Below, piece after piece: positions 17,307-27,125 of a DNA stretch of 48,615 nt. The stretch lies in contig JAJRTE010000125.1 in assembly GCA_024278455.1 (NCBI GenBank), positions 1 to 48,615 on the forward strand, written 5' to 3'. The notes under the pieces were generated by a model that had not been told where the DNA came from, ran no database searches, and saw only the letters and a program-made list of their open reading frames with translations. Made by a program: the position numbers and the translations under genes. Source of the DNA: Myxococcota bacterium. Lineage in GTDB: Bacteria > Myxococcota_A > UBA796 > JAJRTE01. Each line of letters opens with the position of its first letter. Position 1 is the stretch's first letter.

Positions 17307-18380
17307 ATGCACATTCATGAGTTGCTTATCCATGCAGTGAAGCAGAAAGCCTCGGACCTTCACCTGTCGGCCGGGGAAGTGCCGATGTTGCGCGTCATGG
17401 GCGACATGATACGGATGAATGCGCCGACGCTCTCGCCGGACGAAGCCAAGCGACTAGTGTACAGTGTCATGAGCGTCCGGCAGAAAGCATTGTTCGAGAA
17501 GAACCTCGAGCTGGATTTCTCCATCGGTTTGAAGGGGTTGGCACGGTTTCGCGTCAATGCCTTCAACCACACGCGGGGTGTTGGTGCCGTATTTCGTTCC
17601 GTTCCATTCTCGGTGACACCTCTGAAGGAGCTTGGCCTTCCGTCGGTGGTGGCCGAGATGTCGCGCTATCGAAAGGGGTTGGTTCTGGTCACCGGGCCCA
17701 CGGGCAGTGGCAAGTCGACCACGCTTGCCGCGCTCATCGACCAGATAAACGCCTCGCGGTCGAGCCACATCCTGACGATCGAGGATCCGGTCGAGTTTCA
17801 TCACAAGCCCAAGCGTTCGCTGGTGAACCAGCGAGAACTGGGGACGCACACGCACAGCTTTGCATCGGCGTTGCGCAGTGCGCTGCGGGAGGACCCTGAT
17901 GTCATTCTGATCGGCGAGTTGCGGGACCTGGAGACCATCAGCTTGGCCCTGACGGCGGCCGAAACGGGCCATCTCGTCTTCGCCACGCTCTACACGCGTT
18001 CGGCGGCGGACACGATCGATCGGGTTATCGACGTGTTCCCTTCGGCGCAGCAGGAACAGGCTCGAGCCATGCTTGCTGAGAGTCTTCGCGCGGTGATTTC
18101 CCAGGTGTTGATCCGAGGGAGGGATCAGACGAAGCGCATCTGCGCGTACGAAATCATGATCAACAATTTCGGCGTTCGCAATCTGATTCGCGAAAACAAG
18201 ACGTTTCAGGTCCAGAGTCTCATGCAGACCTCGTCCAATGTAGGTATGATAACCATGGAACAGTGTCTGAAGGAGCTGGCTCTGAAGGGCCGTATCACAC
18301 GCGAGGACGCCATCGACCACAGTGGAAACCCCATGTTGTTCGCCTCCGACACGGGAGATCGAAGGTCTTCCGGGCGGTAG
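17307..18380 (+). CDS. pilT: PilT-type twitching-motility ATPase with altered His box
   Basis: 357 aa from the ATG at 17307; a TTG at 17271 would add 12 residues not typical of PilT. Walker A GPTGSGKST (130-138), Asp box SHILTIEDPVEF (153-164), Walker B with Glu204 in DVILIGELRD, and the PilT C-terminal motif VRNLIRE (290-296, usually AIRNLIRE). These retraction ATPases form hexamers at the base of type IV pili. In the His box the family's ATLHTNSA reads ATLYTRSA, so the conserved His is Tyr229. This could weaken or change the motor, or mark a paralog. Upstream prepilin peptidase supports a pilus context. Confidence 0.88.
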   Translation: MHIHELLIHAVKQKASDLHLSAGEVPMLRVMGDMIRMNAPTLSPDEAKRLVYSVMSVRQKALFEKNLELDFSIGLKGLARFRVNAFNHTRGVGAVFRSVPFSVTPLKELGLPSVVAEMSRYRKGLVLVTGPTGSGKSTTLAALIDQINASRSSHILTIEDPVEFHHKPKRSLVNQRELGTHTHSFASALRSALREDPDVILIGELRDLETISLALTAAETGHLVFATLYTRSAADTIDRVIDVFPSAQQEQARAMLAESLRAVISQVLIRGRDQTKRICAYEIMINNFGVRNLIRENKTFQVQSLMQTSSNVGMITMEQCLKELALKGRITREDAIDHSGNPMLFASDTGDRRSSGR

Positions 18381-18514
18381 CCTGGTGGCGACATGGATGG
18401 GTATTTCATTCTTGAAGCATGGAATCGGGAGGGTTCGCCTTTTGCCTTCCGTTGTCTGTCTGCCTCGGGAAGAGGTGTGTCGGCCCCCGCGAATCTCGAA
18501 CAAGGGAGTTCTCC

Positions 18515-18760
18515 ATGGTCCCCCTTCTGGTTCACTTGCTAGACGTGTACAGTCTGGTGGTGATTGCCTCGGCGATCATCTCCTGGTTTCCCGGTGCTGC
18601 GGACAACCCGATTGGTCGTGTGCTTCGAGCCCTGACCGAGCCGGTGTACGCGATCATCCACAAGGTCCTGGACCCGTCGAAGACCGGTGGGATCGATCTT
18701 TCACCTCTCATCGTTCTGGTGGTGCTGCAATTCCTGAAGAAGACGTTGTTGCGGATGTGA
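18515..18760 (+). CDS. YggT-family small membrane protein
   Basis: 81 aa; ATG at 18515 with AAGGGA upstream. Two hydrophobic segments (~3-25 and ~60-77) flank the YggT signature, here SWFPGAADNPIGRVLRALTEP. YggT proteins are small integral membrane proteins of uncertain function, sometimes tied to osmotic stress or division. In this copy the single-repeat form is present. The next gene, a UbiB-family kinase, starts 80 bp downstream. Confidence 0.83.
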   Translation: MVPLLVHLLDVYSLVVIASAIISWFPGAADNPIGRVLRALTEPVYAIIHKVLDPSKTGGIDLSPLIVLVVLQFLKKTLLRM

Positions 18761-18840
18761 AGGTCCTGGGCGCGCGTTGCGTGCCTGGTCTTTCCTTTTC
18801 CTGGCAGGTTTCCTCATCCCCGGGATGAAGGAGGTCCAGA

Positions 18841-20523
18841 TTGCCTCTCGTCGGTCAACTCTTCAAGCGGACGCGGCAACTTTCAGCGGCCTACCGGGAT
18901 GTCGGCAGGCTGCGGGAAATCGTGCGGGTGCTGCTGAATCACGGGTTCGGCTACTTGCTGGAGAACGTGGACATTCCGGGCATGGGTCGTATCAAGGCCA
19001 GGCGGTCGAAGACCCATCGGGTCTTGAGCGCGCCGCAGCGTGCCCTGCAGGTCATCGCGGATCTGGGGCCCACCTACGTCAAGATTGGCCAAATCCTCTC
19101 CACCCGTCCGGACCTCATTCCCGCGTCGTTCGTCGAAGCGTTTCAGACTCTGCAGGATGACGTTTCGCCCCTGGACGAGCAAGCGATCAGGGGAGTCATC
19201 AAGGAAGCCCTCAAGAATGAGCCGGAAGTTCTGTTCGACGAATTCGATCCGCGCCCCCTTGCTTCCGCGTCGATCGCGCAGGTCCACCGGGCCAAGCTGA
19301 AGACGGGCGAGGAGGTTGTGCTGAAAGTCCGCAGACCCGGTGTCCGGTCCACGATTCTCAAGGACCTCGAGATTCTCATGTTCCTCGCCCGGCAGATCGA
19401 ACGCAACTTCCCGGATGCCACGTTTTTCGATCTCAGCGGGATCGTCAAGGAGATCGAAGTCTCCATCAGGGCCGAGACAGACTTCCTGGTGGAGGCCGGC
19501 AACCTTCGCCGTTTCGCGCTCAATTTCCAGGACAAGCCGGAAATCAAGATACCCGTCGTGTACCGTGACTTCACCACCTCGAGCCTGCTGACCATGGAGT
19601 ACCTTGCGGGCGTCAAGATCACGAAGGCTCGTGAAGCGGGAAGGAACATGGAGGTCATCGGAGATCGCTACCTCGGTGCCGCTTTCAAGATGCTGTTCGA
19701 GGACGGCCTCTTTCACGGAGACCTGCACCCGGGCAACGTTATCGTCATGGAAGACGATGTGCTGGGCTTCATCGACTTCGGCATGGTCGGCCGCCTGACA
19801 CCCGACATGAAGGACAATGTCATCGACTGCATGTTCGGCCTGCTGACCATGGATTTCCGCACTATCGCCCGTATCTTCTGGGAAATCGGCATCAAGGACG
19901 AATCCGTATCCCACGCCCAGTTCGAAGCCGACGTCGTCGAGGTCATGGAGCGGCACCTTGTCGGCAAGTCGATCTCGGACCTGCAGATGGGCCAGTTCTT
20001 CATGGACATTCTGGACGGGGCGGTGCGGCACAGGATTCGCGTTACCACGCACTACACCATGTTGTTCAAGGCGCTGGTCACCACCGAGGGCATGGCCAAG
20101 ATGTTGGTTCCCGACATCAATCCGCTCGAGGTCTCGAGACCGTACATCGAGACACTGGTGAAGCACCGATACAGCCTGGACCGATTCTCGCGAGAGTACT
20201 ATTATCATCTTTCGACCCTTGGCAGGTTGTTGAACCGACTGCCGTTCGCCCTGGGTCAGCTCTTCTCGGACATCGAGGAACGCAAGCTGAGGTTGACAGT
20301 GGATGTCAACGTGTTGCCCGACATCCGCAAAGAAATACGACGCACAGACGATCGCCGATTGATGGCTGCTGTCGCTGTCGGGGCCATGGTGGCAGGAAGC
20401 CTGGCCCTGGATTTCGGGGCGCCCATCTTTCTTGGCCTGCCGCTGCTGAGTACCCTTCTGTTCGCCCTGGCTTTGTTCGCGGTTGCGTTTCTCATCCTGG
20501 GATACCCTCGCCGGAATGGCTGA
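18841..20523 (+). CDS. ubiB: UbiB/ABC1-family atypical kinase
   Basis: 560 aa. TTG start supported by AAGGAGGTCC, a nearly complete anti-Shine-Dalgarno match, 4 bases upstream. Family hallmarks: KIGQ (81-84), Ala-rich nucleotide loop ASASIAQVH (141-149), ATP-binding Lys162, HGDLHPGN (292-299) and IDFGMVG (311-317). Two membrane segments lie at the C-terminus (~515-555), as in bacterial UbiB. Members support ubiquinone or other isoprenoid-lipid synthesis or trafficking through ATPase/kinase activity at the inner membrane. No other quinone gene is next to it, so the precise role is inferred from family only. Confidence 0.9.
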   Translation: MPLVGQLFKRTRQLSAAYRDVGRLREIVRVLLNHGFGYLLENVDIPGMGRIKARRSKTHRVLSAPQRALQVIADLGPTYVKIGQILSTRPDLIPASFVEAFQTLQDDVSPLDEQAIRGVIKEALKNEPEVLFDEFDPRPLASASIAQVHRAKLKTGEEVVLKVRRPGVRSTILKDLEILMFLARQIERNFPDATFFDLSGIVKEIEVSIRAETDFLVEAGNLRRFALNFQDKPEIKIPVVYRDFTTSSLLTMEYLAGVKITKAREAGRNMEVIGDRYLGAAFKMLFEDGLFHGDLHPGNVIVMEDDVLGFIDFGMVGRLTPDMKDNVIDCMFGLLTMDFRTIARIFWEIGIKDESVSHAQFEADVVEVMERHLVGKSISDLQMGQFFMDILDGAVRHRIRVTTHYTMLFKALVTTEGMAKMLVPDINPLEVSRPYIETLVKHRYSLDRFSREYYYHLSTLGRLLNRLPFALGQLFSDIEERKLRLTVDVNVLPDIRKEIRRTDDRRLMAAVAVGAMVAGSLALDFGAPIFLGLPLLSTLLFALALFAVAFLILGYPRRNG

Positions 20524-20721
20524 CCCGGGTCCGCCACGGAGACACGCGCCTGGCGTGCACAGGCTGGGAGCGCAGCGCACAAGCAGGGGACAGGAGCGCC
20601 CATCGCTGTCATCGGCATGGTCGTCCGGATGTGAACGGTGTCGTCGAATCGAGATGTCCGGACAGGATGAAACACTCTCCCCGGGCGGTTTCCGCCTCGC
20701 AGGGACGAAGGGAGGACGAAC

Positions 20722-21777
20722 GTGGTGGCACGGGTTGTGGCAAGTATGCGAAGTCGGCCAGCCCGATGGCGTTCGGAGGACACGGGGCAACGGGTCGCGG
20801 AAAACGGAGACTGTGCCTTCATGGCGCGGGCGATGCACCCCCTTCGCGGACTCCCGGGTATCTCCGGATGGCTGTATGCCGTCGCCGACGGACTGGGGGG
20901 AGAGGGGCACGACGACCTGGCATCCCAGACCGCAATCGATACCCTTGGCAAGTTGTTCCGTGGTGAGACGGTGCTCGAGGATCTGGATTTCGGGGCCCCG
21001 GACGGCTGGTTGCGATCGGCCTACGACCAGGTCAACCAGACCCTGTGCCGAATTCGAGAGACCGAGGGCCTGCAGGGTGCTTTCACCACGCTCACCACAG
21101 CCCTCCTGGTGCCTCGAGACGGGGGAAGACTCCAGTGCTTTCCCGCCAATGTCGGCGACAGCCGCATGTATCTACTCAGGAATCACAAGCTTGTCTGCCT
21201 GACCCGGGACGACGGCGAGGGGGGAATGGTCACGCGCGTCGTCGGTGATCCCAACCTGTTCAGCGCACCCTACTTGCGGCACGCCACGACCGTCGGACGT
21301 ACCCGTTCCTTGACCGGCAAGGTCGTCAAGGCAATCGAAACCGTGCTCAAGAAACGGGCGAGTGGCATGGATGAGACGGAAGCGCACTTGGTCGCCCCCC
21401 TGTTCCTCGCCGTGCTCGAGGGTGCCTATCCGATCCAACTCGCCGCGACGTTCAGCCCCCCGCTCCACCGCGTCGCCATCGATCTCGGCCCCGATTCCTT
21501 CGCCAGGTTGATGCGGGATGTCTCCCGCGTGTACATTCGTATCGCAGAAAGGCTGGCCCCAATCGACCTCAAGGCGGGCGACCGCCTCCTGCTGTGCACG
21601 GACGGCATCAGCAATGCCTTCACCGACTCGTTCATTCGAGAGGCCATCGATCGCCATGGCGACGGTGGCTCGCCCGCAAAGGAGATCGACGAAATACTGA
21701 CCTTCCTTACAGAGACGCCGGGATGGGTGGACGATGACCGTACCGCAGTGCTCATCCACGTCGAAAGCCTCGCCTGA
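20722..21777 (+). CDS. PP2C-type Ser/Thr phosphatase with large internal insertion
   Basis: 351 aa; GTG at 20722 with GGGAGGA upstream. PP2C metal and catalytic motifs in order: RVAENGD (Asp30), VADGLGGEGHDDLAS (Asp56), ANVGDSRMYLL (142-152), LLLCTDGISNAF (Asp294) and DDDRTAVLIHVE (337-348). Between residues ~168 and ~285, where bacterial PP2Cs normally have a short flap, there is about 110 residues of extra sequence without a motif I know. It probably dephosphorylates Ser/Thr-phosphoproteins made by Hanks-type kinases; none is in this window. Confidence 0.87.
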   Translation: MVARVVASMRSRPARWRSEDTGQRVAENGDCAFMARAMHPLRGLPGISGWLYAVADGLGGEGHDDLASQTAIDTLGKLFRGETVLEDLDFGAPDGWLRSAYDQVNQTLCRIRETEGLQGAFTTLTTALLVPRDGGRLQCFPANVGDSRMYLLRNHKLVCLTRDDGEGGMVTRVVGDPNLFSAPYLRHATTVGRTRSLTGKVVKAIETVLKKRASGMDETEAHLVAPLFLAVLEGAYPIQLAATFSPPLHRVAIDLGPDSFARLMRDVSRVYIRIAERLAPIDLKAGDRLLLCTDGISNAFTDSFIREAIDRHGDGGSPAKEIDEILTFLTETPGWVDDDRTAVLIHVESLA

Positions 21778-21996
21778 ACGCGGGCCTTCCGTCTCCCGGC
21801 ACTCTTCGCTTGTGCGTCCACGCTGCCTGGGTTACGTTGTCTTTCGCCGGACAGGTCTCAGGGCTTGCCGGGCGTGCACCCACGCCGGTGCCTCGCAAGA
21901 ATGGTGAAGCACCCGGGGGGCCACGGCCAGGCCCCGGTGCCAGCGTCGCCAAGCCTTCCTGGAGGTGGACGCCGAGGATTCGGGAAAGGGGGTCAC

Positions 21997-23685
21997 GTGA
22001 ACAGCGCCATCATCGGGCTGGGGGGGATAGTCTGGTTGTACCTCGCCTACAGGTTCTATGGCCGGTTCATCGAACGAAGGCTGATGGAACCTGACGACAG
22101 CGCCCCGACACCAGCCCATCGTCTCAACGATGGCGTGGACTACTACCCGGCGAAGCCCCTCGTGCTCTTCGGACATCACTTTTCATCCATCGCCGGCGCA
22201 GGACCTATCGTCGGACCGGTCATTGCAGCAGCCGCATTCGGCTACGGCTTGTCACTCCTGTGGATCCTGCTGGGCGTGATTGTCGTCGGTGCGGTCCACG
22301 ACTACACGGCCCTCCTCGTGTCGGTGCGGCACGATGGCCTCTCCATCCCCGAGATCACGAAGAAGCTGGTGGGGCCTCGAGCCCGCCTCCTGTTCCAGGT
22401 CTTCGTCTGGTTGACCCTCGTCTTTGTCGTGGCGGTATTCGCCATCGCCGCTGCCAAGTCGTTCGTGGCCGACCCGAGAATCGTCATCCCCGCATTCGGG
22501 CTCATTCCCCTGGCCATGGTGTTCGGCGTCCTGGTCAACCGCCTGCGCATGCCGCTGCCGCTGGCCACGATCGCCGCCCTGGTCGTGCTCGCCGCGTTGC
22601 TGTGGGCCGGCAACGCCTACCCCGTGGAACTGCCTTTCCCGGCCTCCACCGCCCGGCAGGTCTGGATTGGGCTTATCATGCTGTATGGCTTCTGTGCGGC
22701 CGTACTGCCTGTCTGGCTTCTCCTGCAACCCAGAGACTATATCGCCTACTGGCTTCTGGCGTTCGGCATGGTGGCGGGGTTTTTCGGCCTGTTCGTGACC
22801 CACTTGCCGCTGAAGGCCCCGTTCCTGACGGGATTCACATCGAAAACCCAGGGCCCCCTGTGGCCGATGCTGTTCATCCTCATCGCCTGCGGTGCTGTTT
22901 CCGGCTTTCACTCCCTGGTCGCGTCGGGCACGACCGCCAAGCAGCTCGATCGAGAATCTCATGCCAGATTCGTAGGATTCGGGGGGATGGTGACCGAAGG
23001 CGCGCTCGCCCTCCTGGCGCTGCTGGCGGTAACGGCTGGTCTTGCCTACCACACCGGCGAGTCGAGCCTGCCTGCCTTGCCCAGCTTCCTCGAGAAGGGT
23101 GGAGGCGGTCCCATAGGCGCCTTCTCCACGGGGTTCGGGACGTTCACGGAGCCCTTCCTGGGTGCTTTCGGGGCACTGTTCGGCATGACGATGCTGAACG
23201 CTTTCGTTCTGACCACGTTGGACACCTCGGTGAGGTTGGGACGGTTCATCACCGTGGAACTGGTCGGCCCGCGAGTTCCCCTGCTTCGCAACCGGTTCGT
23301 GGCGACGGCCTTGGTGGCATCGTGTGCATTTGCGCTGGCCGCCACGGGCAGCGAAGGGTCCCTGTGGCCGATGTTCGGCGCTGCCAACCAGCTCGTGGCG
23401 GCCCTGACCATGATCGTTGTGTCCGCCTACCTCGTTCGACGCGGGAAGCCGACGATATACACGCTCGTGCCGGCGCTTTTCATGTTGTTGACCACCTGTG
23501 GCGCGCTGGTGTACAAGGGATATGCCTACCTGGCGCTCGGTTCTCCGAACTACTTGCTTGCCGTGGCTGCTGCGGTCCTGTTGGTGCTCGGCATCTATGT
23601 TGGCTTCAGTGGCGTGTCCGTGATTCGGAACAGGGCCGCCCATGGCACATCGTCGGCAAGCCAGGCCGGTGTGTCGCGCCCGTGA
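21997..23685 (+). CDS. CstA-family carbon-starvation membrane carrier
   Basis: 562 aa from the GTG at 21997 (AAAGGGGG upstream); longer in-frame versions begin with a non-hydrophobic, arginine-rich lead unlike the family. About 14-16 membrane segments. Conserved CstA stretches are visible: HHFSSIAGAGPIVGPV near the N-terminus, ACGAVSGFHSLVASGTTAKQ in the middle, and GAANQLVAALT near the end. Homologs import peptides or pyruvate. The 219-bp gap before it holds a GGCGTG/CACGCC stem-loop (21871-21886) with no T-tract. Confidence 0.9.
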   Translation: MNSAIIGLGGIVWLYLAYRFYGRFIERRLMEPDDSAPTPAHRLNDGVDYYPAKPLVLFGHHFSSIAGAGPIVGPVIAAAAFGYGLSLLWILLGVIVVGAVHDYTALLVSVRHDGLSIPEITKKLVGPRARLLFQVFVWLTLVFVVAVFAIAAAKSFVADPRIVIPAFGLIPLAMVFGVLVNRLRMPLPLATIAALVVLAALLWAGNAYPVELPFPASTARQVWIGLIMLYGFCAAVLPVWLLLQPRDYIAYWLLAFGMVAGFFGLFVTHLPLKAPFLTGFTSKTQGPLWPMLFILIACGAVSGFHSLVASGTTAKQLDRESHARFVGFGGMVTEGALALLALLAVTAGLAYHTGESSLPALPSFLEKGGGGPIGAFSTGFGTFTEPFLGAFGALFGMTMLNAFVLTTLDTSVRLGRFITVELVGPRVPLLRNRFVATALVASCAFALAATGSEGSLWPMFGAANQLVAALTMIVVSAYLVRRGKPTIYTLVPALFMLLTTCGALVYKGYAYLALGSPNYLLAVAAAVLLVLGIYVGFSGVSVIRNRAAHGTSSASQAGVSRP

Positions 23686-23786
23686 CGAGATTCCCGACCG
23701 CTCTTCTGTGACGCACCTGTGGGGCGGGTCCGGCAGTTTGCCGAGTTGGAAAGGGACCTGATGGACGGGCGGTGGGAGTTGGCGGG

Positions 23787-25553
23787 ATGAGTGGCGAGAG
23801 CGTGAACGGTGTCGAGGTTCGAAAGGATACGTCCCGCCGGCGTCGCCTTGTGTTGCGGTGGATTCCGTTCGGTGTCTGGGTGGGTCTTTTCGGGTTCGTC
23901 CCCTATGCGGGGCGGTTTCCCACCGGCGACAGTCCTCACATCCTGGGCATTTGCATGCGCCTTGGCTGGTACTTGCGGGAAGGATCCGCGGTCCAGTTCG
24001 TGGCGAGATGGCTCGAGCTGCTCGCTCCGCACCCTCCGGGCGCCTATGTACTGCCGGCGCTGGCCTACGGCCTGTTCGGGAACCGGTACTGGGTCCCCTG
24101 GCTGTGCGGAGCGTTGCTGCTGGCGGTGATCTGGGACGGTATCCTTCGCATGCTCGATGCCATGGGGACGCGAGGTGCCTGGGGAGTCGCGCTGGCGCTC
24201 GCCGCGGCACCACTGGTGTGGTCCCAGGCAGAGGTATACGGGATCGACCTGGCGTCTGCAGCGGCGGTGACGCAGTGTCTCTCTCACCTGATGGCGTCTC
24301 GAGGCCTGACGCGGCGACGGCCGGCGGTGCTTGCTGGGTTGTGGCTTGGGATCGGTTTCTGGACGAAGTACACCTTTCCGGTCTTCCTCTTCGTGCCGTG
24401 TGTCGCCATACTCGTGGGCCTGTTGTGGGACTGGGCTCGAGGCTTTGGCGGCATACCTGCCCGGGTCCGCAACGGGGTGGCACTCGTGTGCGCGTCCGGC
24501 GTCCCCTTGGTCCCTCTCGGACTGCTCAAGGGCGGGGACATCCTGAACTACGTCCAGCGCTCCCTGTCTCCGACGGACGAGGAGAGGATGCTGGTCGACG
24601 CGCTGTCCGTTCCCGGTGCCCTCGACGTATCGCGTTTCGACCGGAAATACCTGTATGCGGCCGCGCTGAAGGACCTTTGGGGCTGGCCGGGCCTGGCCCT
24701 GCTCGCCGCTGGATTCGCTCTCCTGCTCATCGGTTGTGTGGGAGCCATTCGACGGGAACGGACCGAGCCGGCGTTTCCGCTTCGGGCAGCAGCGTTGGGG
24801 CTGATCTCTGCCGTGTCCGGCATCTTGTTCCTGTCGGCCTTCGCCCAGAAGGCGGACCGGTACATGCTGCCTGCCGTGTTTCCCTTGGCGGCGGTGCTGA
24901 TGCCCCCGCTGTCTACCCGAAGATGGAGCATGCCGCTGGTGCTGGCGGTTCTCCTTCCCCCGTGCCTGTTCGTATTCAGCGACTACGCAGGGTTCACGCA
25001 GCACCTTTCTTTCGACGACGGAGTGCGGGGCGTGGAACTCCAGTTTCACCGGAGGGGTCCCGCTCCCACGGCTCGCCGTCTGGACCATTCCGCGAGAAAA
25101 ACTCTGACGACCTGGGGCCGGTATCCACTGCTCGAGGAGGCATACCGGCCCTATTCGGCCGACCCGCGCCGCTGGAAGATCGACGCCATCCTCGAATGGG
25201 TGTCCGGCCTGGACTCCTCGGGAGAGGGCGATATCGGCGTGTACATCGCGCCGTCTCTGCCTGCCACGCACCTCGGCATGTTCTTGATGCGGGCGGAGAA
25301 GCTCGGATACCACCGGACGTTCGTCACGGTCAAGCTGCGCGCCGGCACGCTCGGCGGTGTGCACGCCGACCTGTTCCAGGCCCCCTTCATGGTTGCCAGC
25401 GAACCTTCGTTCAATATCCTCGTGGTCATGGACACCGGAGACGGCGCAGGGGGTACGGACATCCTCTCCCGGTACATCGAAAAGGAAGGATTCCGGGAAC
25501 GCAGGCGCGAAGACCTCGGCCACGGTCGGATAAGAATCCTGACCCGCCAGTAG
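23787..25553 (+). CDS. Polytopic membrane protein resembling GT-C/GT39 glycosyltransferases
   Basis: 588 aa from the ATG at 23787 (a GTG at 23772 is an alternative). About 10-11 hydrophobic segments between residues ~22 and ~400, then a ~180-residue soluble C-terminal part. The first loop (RFPTGDSPHILGICMRLGWY) carries the acidic residue plus His spacing of the Arnt/PMT superfamily, which transfers sugars from polyprenyl phosphate outside the membrane. The rest supports only a general GT-C fold. Activity and acceptor are unknown. Confidence 0.6.
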   Translation: MSGESVNGVEVRKDTSRRRRLVLRWIPFGVWVGLFGFVPYAGRFPTGDSPHILGICMRLGWYLREGSAVQFVARWLELLAPHPPGAYVLPALAYGLFGNRYWVPWLCGALLLAVIWDGILRMLDAMGTRGAWGVALALAAAPLVWSQAEVYGIDLASAAAVTQCLSHLMASRGLTRRRPAVLAGLWLGIGFWTKYTFPVFLFVPCVAILVGLLWDWARGFGGIPARVRNGVALVCASGVPLVPLGLLKGGDILNYVQRSLSPTDEERMLVDALSVPGALDVSRFDRKYLYAAALKDLWGWPGLALLAAGFALLLIGCVGAIRRERTEPAFPLRAAALGLISAVSGILFLSAFAQKADRYMLPAVFPLAAVLMPPLSTRRWSMPLVLAVLLPPCLFVFSDYAGFTQHLSFDDGVRGVELQFHRRGPAPTARRLDHSARKTLTTWGRYPLLEEAYRPYSADPRRWKIDAILEWVSGLDSSGEGDIGVYIAPSLPATHLGMFLMRAEKLGYHRTFVTVKLRAGTLGGVHADLFQAPFMVASEPSFNILVVMDTGDGAGGTDILSRYIEKEGFRERRREDLGHGRIRILTRQ

Positions 25554-25709
25554 GTGCCGATTCGGGAGCAACACCCGGGCTTGCGATGGGTGACGAACGG
25601 GAACGGGTTCGGGGACCGCCTTGCGGCCACGGCGGCGGCAGCGCGGGCGAGGCCCGTTGGACTGCGTCGCCCAGACCGCAGGGGGCCGGGGCCCGTGGCG
25701 GCTCGCGCG

Positions 25710-26579
25710 TCACCGGTGCATGGTGCGGGCCCGTAGTGTGTTCTGGAGCAACATGGCGATGGTCATCGGCCCCACTCCGCCAGGGACCGGGGTGATGTGG
25801 GACGCCCGCTGCCTGGCCTCGTCGAAAACGACGTCACCCACCAGCCCCTGCTCGGTTCGGTTGATTCCCACGTCGATGACGGCGGCTCCCGGCTTGATCC
25901 AGTCGCCCCGCACGAGGTTGGGCTTGCCGGCCGCGGCGACGACGATGTCGGCGCGCCGAACGTGGCCAGGCAGGTCGAGGGTCCTGGAATGGCAGATGGT
26001 GACGGTTGCATGCCGGTGTAGCAGCAAGGCGGCCACTGGACGTCCCACCGTGACGCTCCGCCCGATCACGACCGCGTGGGCACCCTCGAGCGGCACGCCG
26101 GTCTGCTCGAGCAAGAAAAGGATGCCCAGGGGCGTACACGCCACGAATCCGGGCTGTCCAAGCAGCAGGCGTCCCATGTTCTCTGGATGGAAGCCGTCCA
26201 CGTCCTTCGAGGGTTCGACCCGCTCCATGACCGCGGGCTCCAGGTGCCTGAGGGGACCAGGCAAGGGAAGCTGCACCAAGATACCGTCCACCGTGTCGTC
26301 GTGGTTGAGTTCGTCCACCTGTTCGAGCAGACGCTCACCGGGCGTGTCTTCCGGAAGCCTGATATCCAGGTATGCGATCCCGGCACGTTCGCACGCCCGG
26401 GACTTGTTCCTCACGTAGATGTGGGACGCGGGGTCGTCCCCGACGAGGATCAGGGCCAACCTGGGCGGCCGCAGCTCCCTGCGCGTGAGGTCCGCAACAT
26501 GCTCGCGCACCGAGCGACGGACTTCTGCGGCAATGCGCTTGCCATCGATGATCGCTCCGGCCGATGAAGCCATTTCCAT
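25710..26579 (-). CDS. folD: Bifunctional methylenetetrahydrofolate dehydrogenase / methenyl-THF cyclohydrolase
   Basis: 289 aa. The ATG at 26579 is preferred because GGAGA lies 6 bases before it; an ATG at 26597 gives six more residues. Catalytic Tyr55-xxx-Lys59 in IYVRNKS, the folate-binding DGFHPENMGRLLL, the NADP-binding VVIGRSVTVGRPVA, and the C-terminal TPVPGGVGPMTIAMLLQNT are all present. FolD interconverts 5,10-methylene- and 10-formyl-tetrahydrofolate in one-carbon metabolism. Same strand and 55 bp downstream of the FmdB-like gene; the two are likely one operon. Converges with the GT39-like gene; the 156-bp gap between shows no clear terminator. Confidence 0.95.
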   Translation of the reverse strand: MEMASSAGAIIDGKRIAAEVRRSVREHVADLTRRELRPPRLALILVGDDPASHIYVRNKSRACERAGIAYLDIRLPEDTPGERLLEQVDELNHDDTVDGILVQLPLPGPLRHLEPAVMERVEPSKDVDGFHPENMGRLLLGQPGFVACTPLGILFLLEQTGVPLEGAHAVVIGRSVTVGRPVAALLLHRHATVTICHSRTLDLPGHVRRADIVVAAAGKPNLVRGDWIKPGAAVIDVGINRTEQGLVGDVVFDEARQRASHITPVPGGVGPMTIAMLLQNTLRARTMHR

Positions 26580-26634
26580 GAGTGGTCTCCAGGCCACGAA
26601 CCGCGGGCAGCCACGGGCAGGTGGTGTGCCGGGG

Positions 26635-26967
26635 TCAGGCCGCCTCGCTCCGGGCTTTCTTGGCCGTCCCGGTCTTGTCCTTGGACTCCGCGGTCGATCC
26701 CGAGGTGCTCGACTTCTCTGCGGCGCCGGACCCGGGCGAATCGGCGGCCTTCGATTTGGCCCCGTTCGAACGGCCGGCCGACTGGTTCTTGCGGGCGTAG
26801 TCGGTGACGTACCAGCCGGATCCTTTCAGGATGAAGGACGTCTGCGAGATGAGTTTTTTCACGGCACCGCCGCAGGCTTCACAGGTGGTCAGGGGAGGGT
26901 CCGAGAAGTGTTGCAGCTTTTCGAACTCCAACCCGCAGGACAGACATCGATACTCGTACATCGGCAT
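26635..26967 (-). CDS. FmdB-family zinc-ribbon protein
   Basis: 110 aa from the ATG at 26967 (AAGGAGG 6 bases upstream). The N-terminus [12 protein letters not shown] and the cysteines Cys8, Cys11, Cys29 and Cys32 define the FmdB/CxxC-CxxC zinc ribbon. The segment [16 protein letters not shown] is the usual conserved continuation. The last ~45 residues are Ser/Lys/Ala-rich and probably disordered. Often annotated as putative regulatory protein; function not established. First gene of a probable operon with folD. Confidence 0.88.
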   Translation of the reverse strand: MPMYEYRCLSCGLEFEKLQHFSDPPLTTCEACGGAVKKLISQTSFILKGSGWYVTDYARKNQSAGRSNGAKSKAADSPGSGAAEKSSTSGSTAESKDKTGTAKKARSEAA

Positions 26968-27095
26968 CGCCGGCCTCCTTCCTGTTTCAGAAACATCGTT
27001 GTGAACGTAATCATCGCCCACCGGATTTCAACCCCGTCACCGAACTTCCTTCCCCCAACCGCTTCGACCGAGCCCGCGGCAGCGCCCGTTCGTGG

Positions 27096-27125
27096 TTGAC
27101 ACCCCTCGAGACGGGTGATACCTAT
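27096..27125 (+). promoter_or_regulatory. Putative promoter for the ArsA-family gene pair
   Basis: TTGACA at 27096-27101, 17 bases, then TACCTAT at 27119-27125, in the divergent gap between the FmdB-like gene and the first ArsA-family gene (27204). Confidence 0.45.

Noticed and set aside
21871-21886. Intrinsic terminator upstream of the CstA-family gene
   Set aside because: A perfect 6-bp stem with CACC loop is present but no T-tract follows on either strand.
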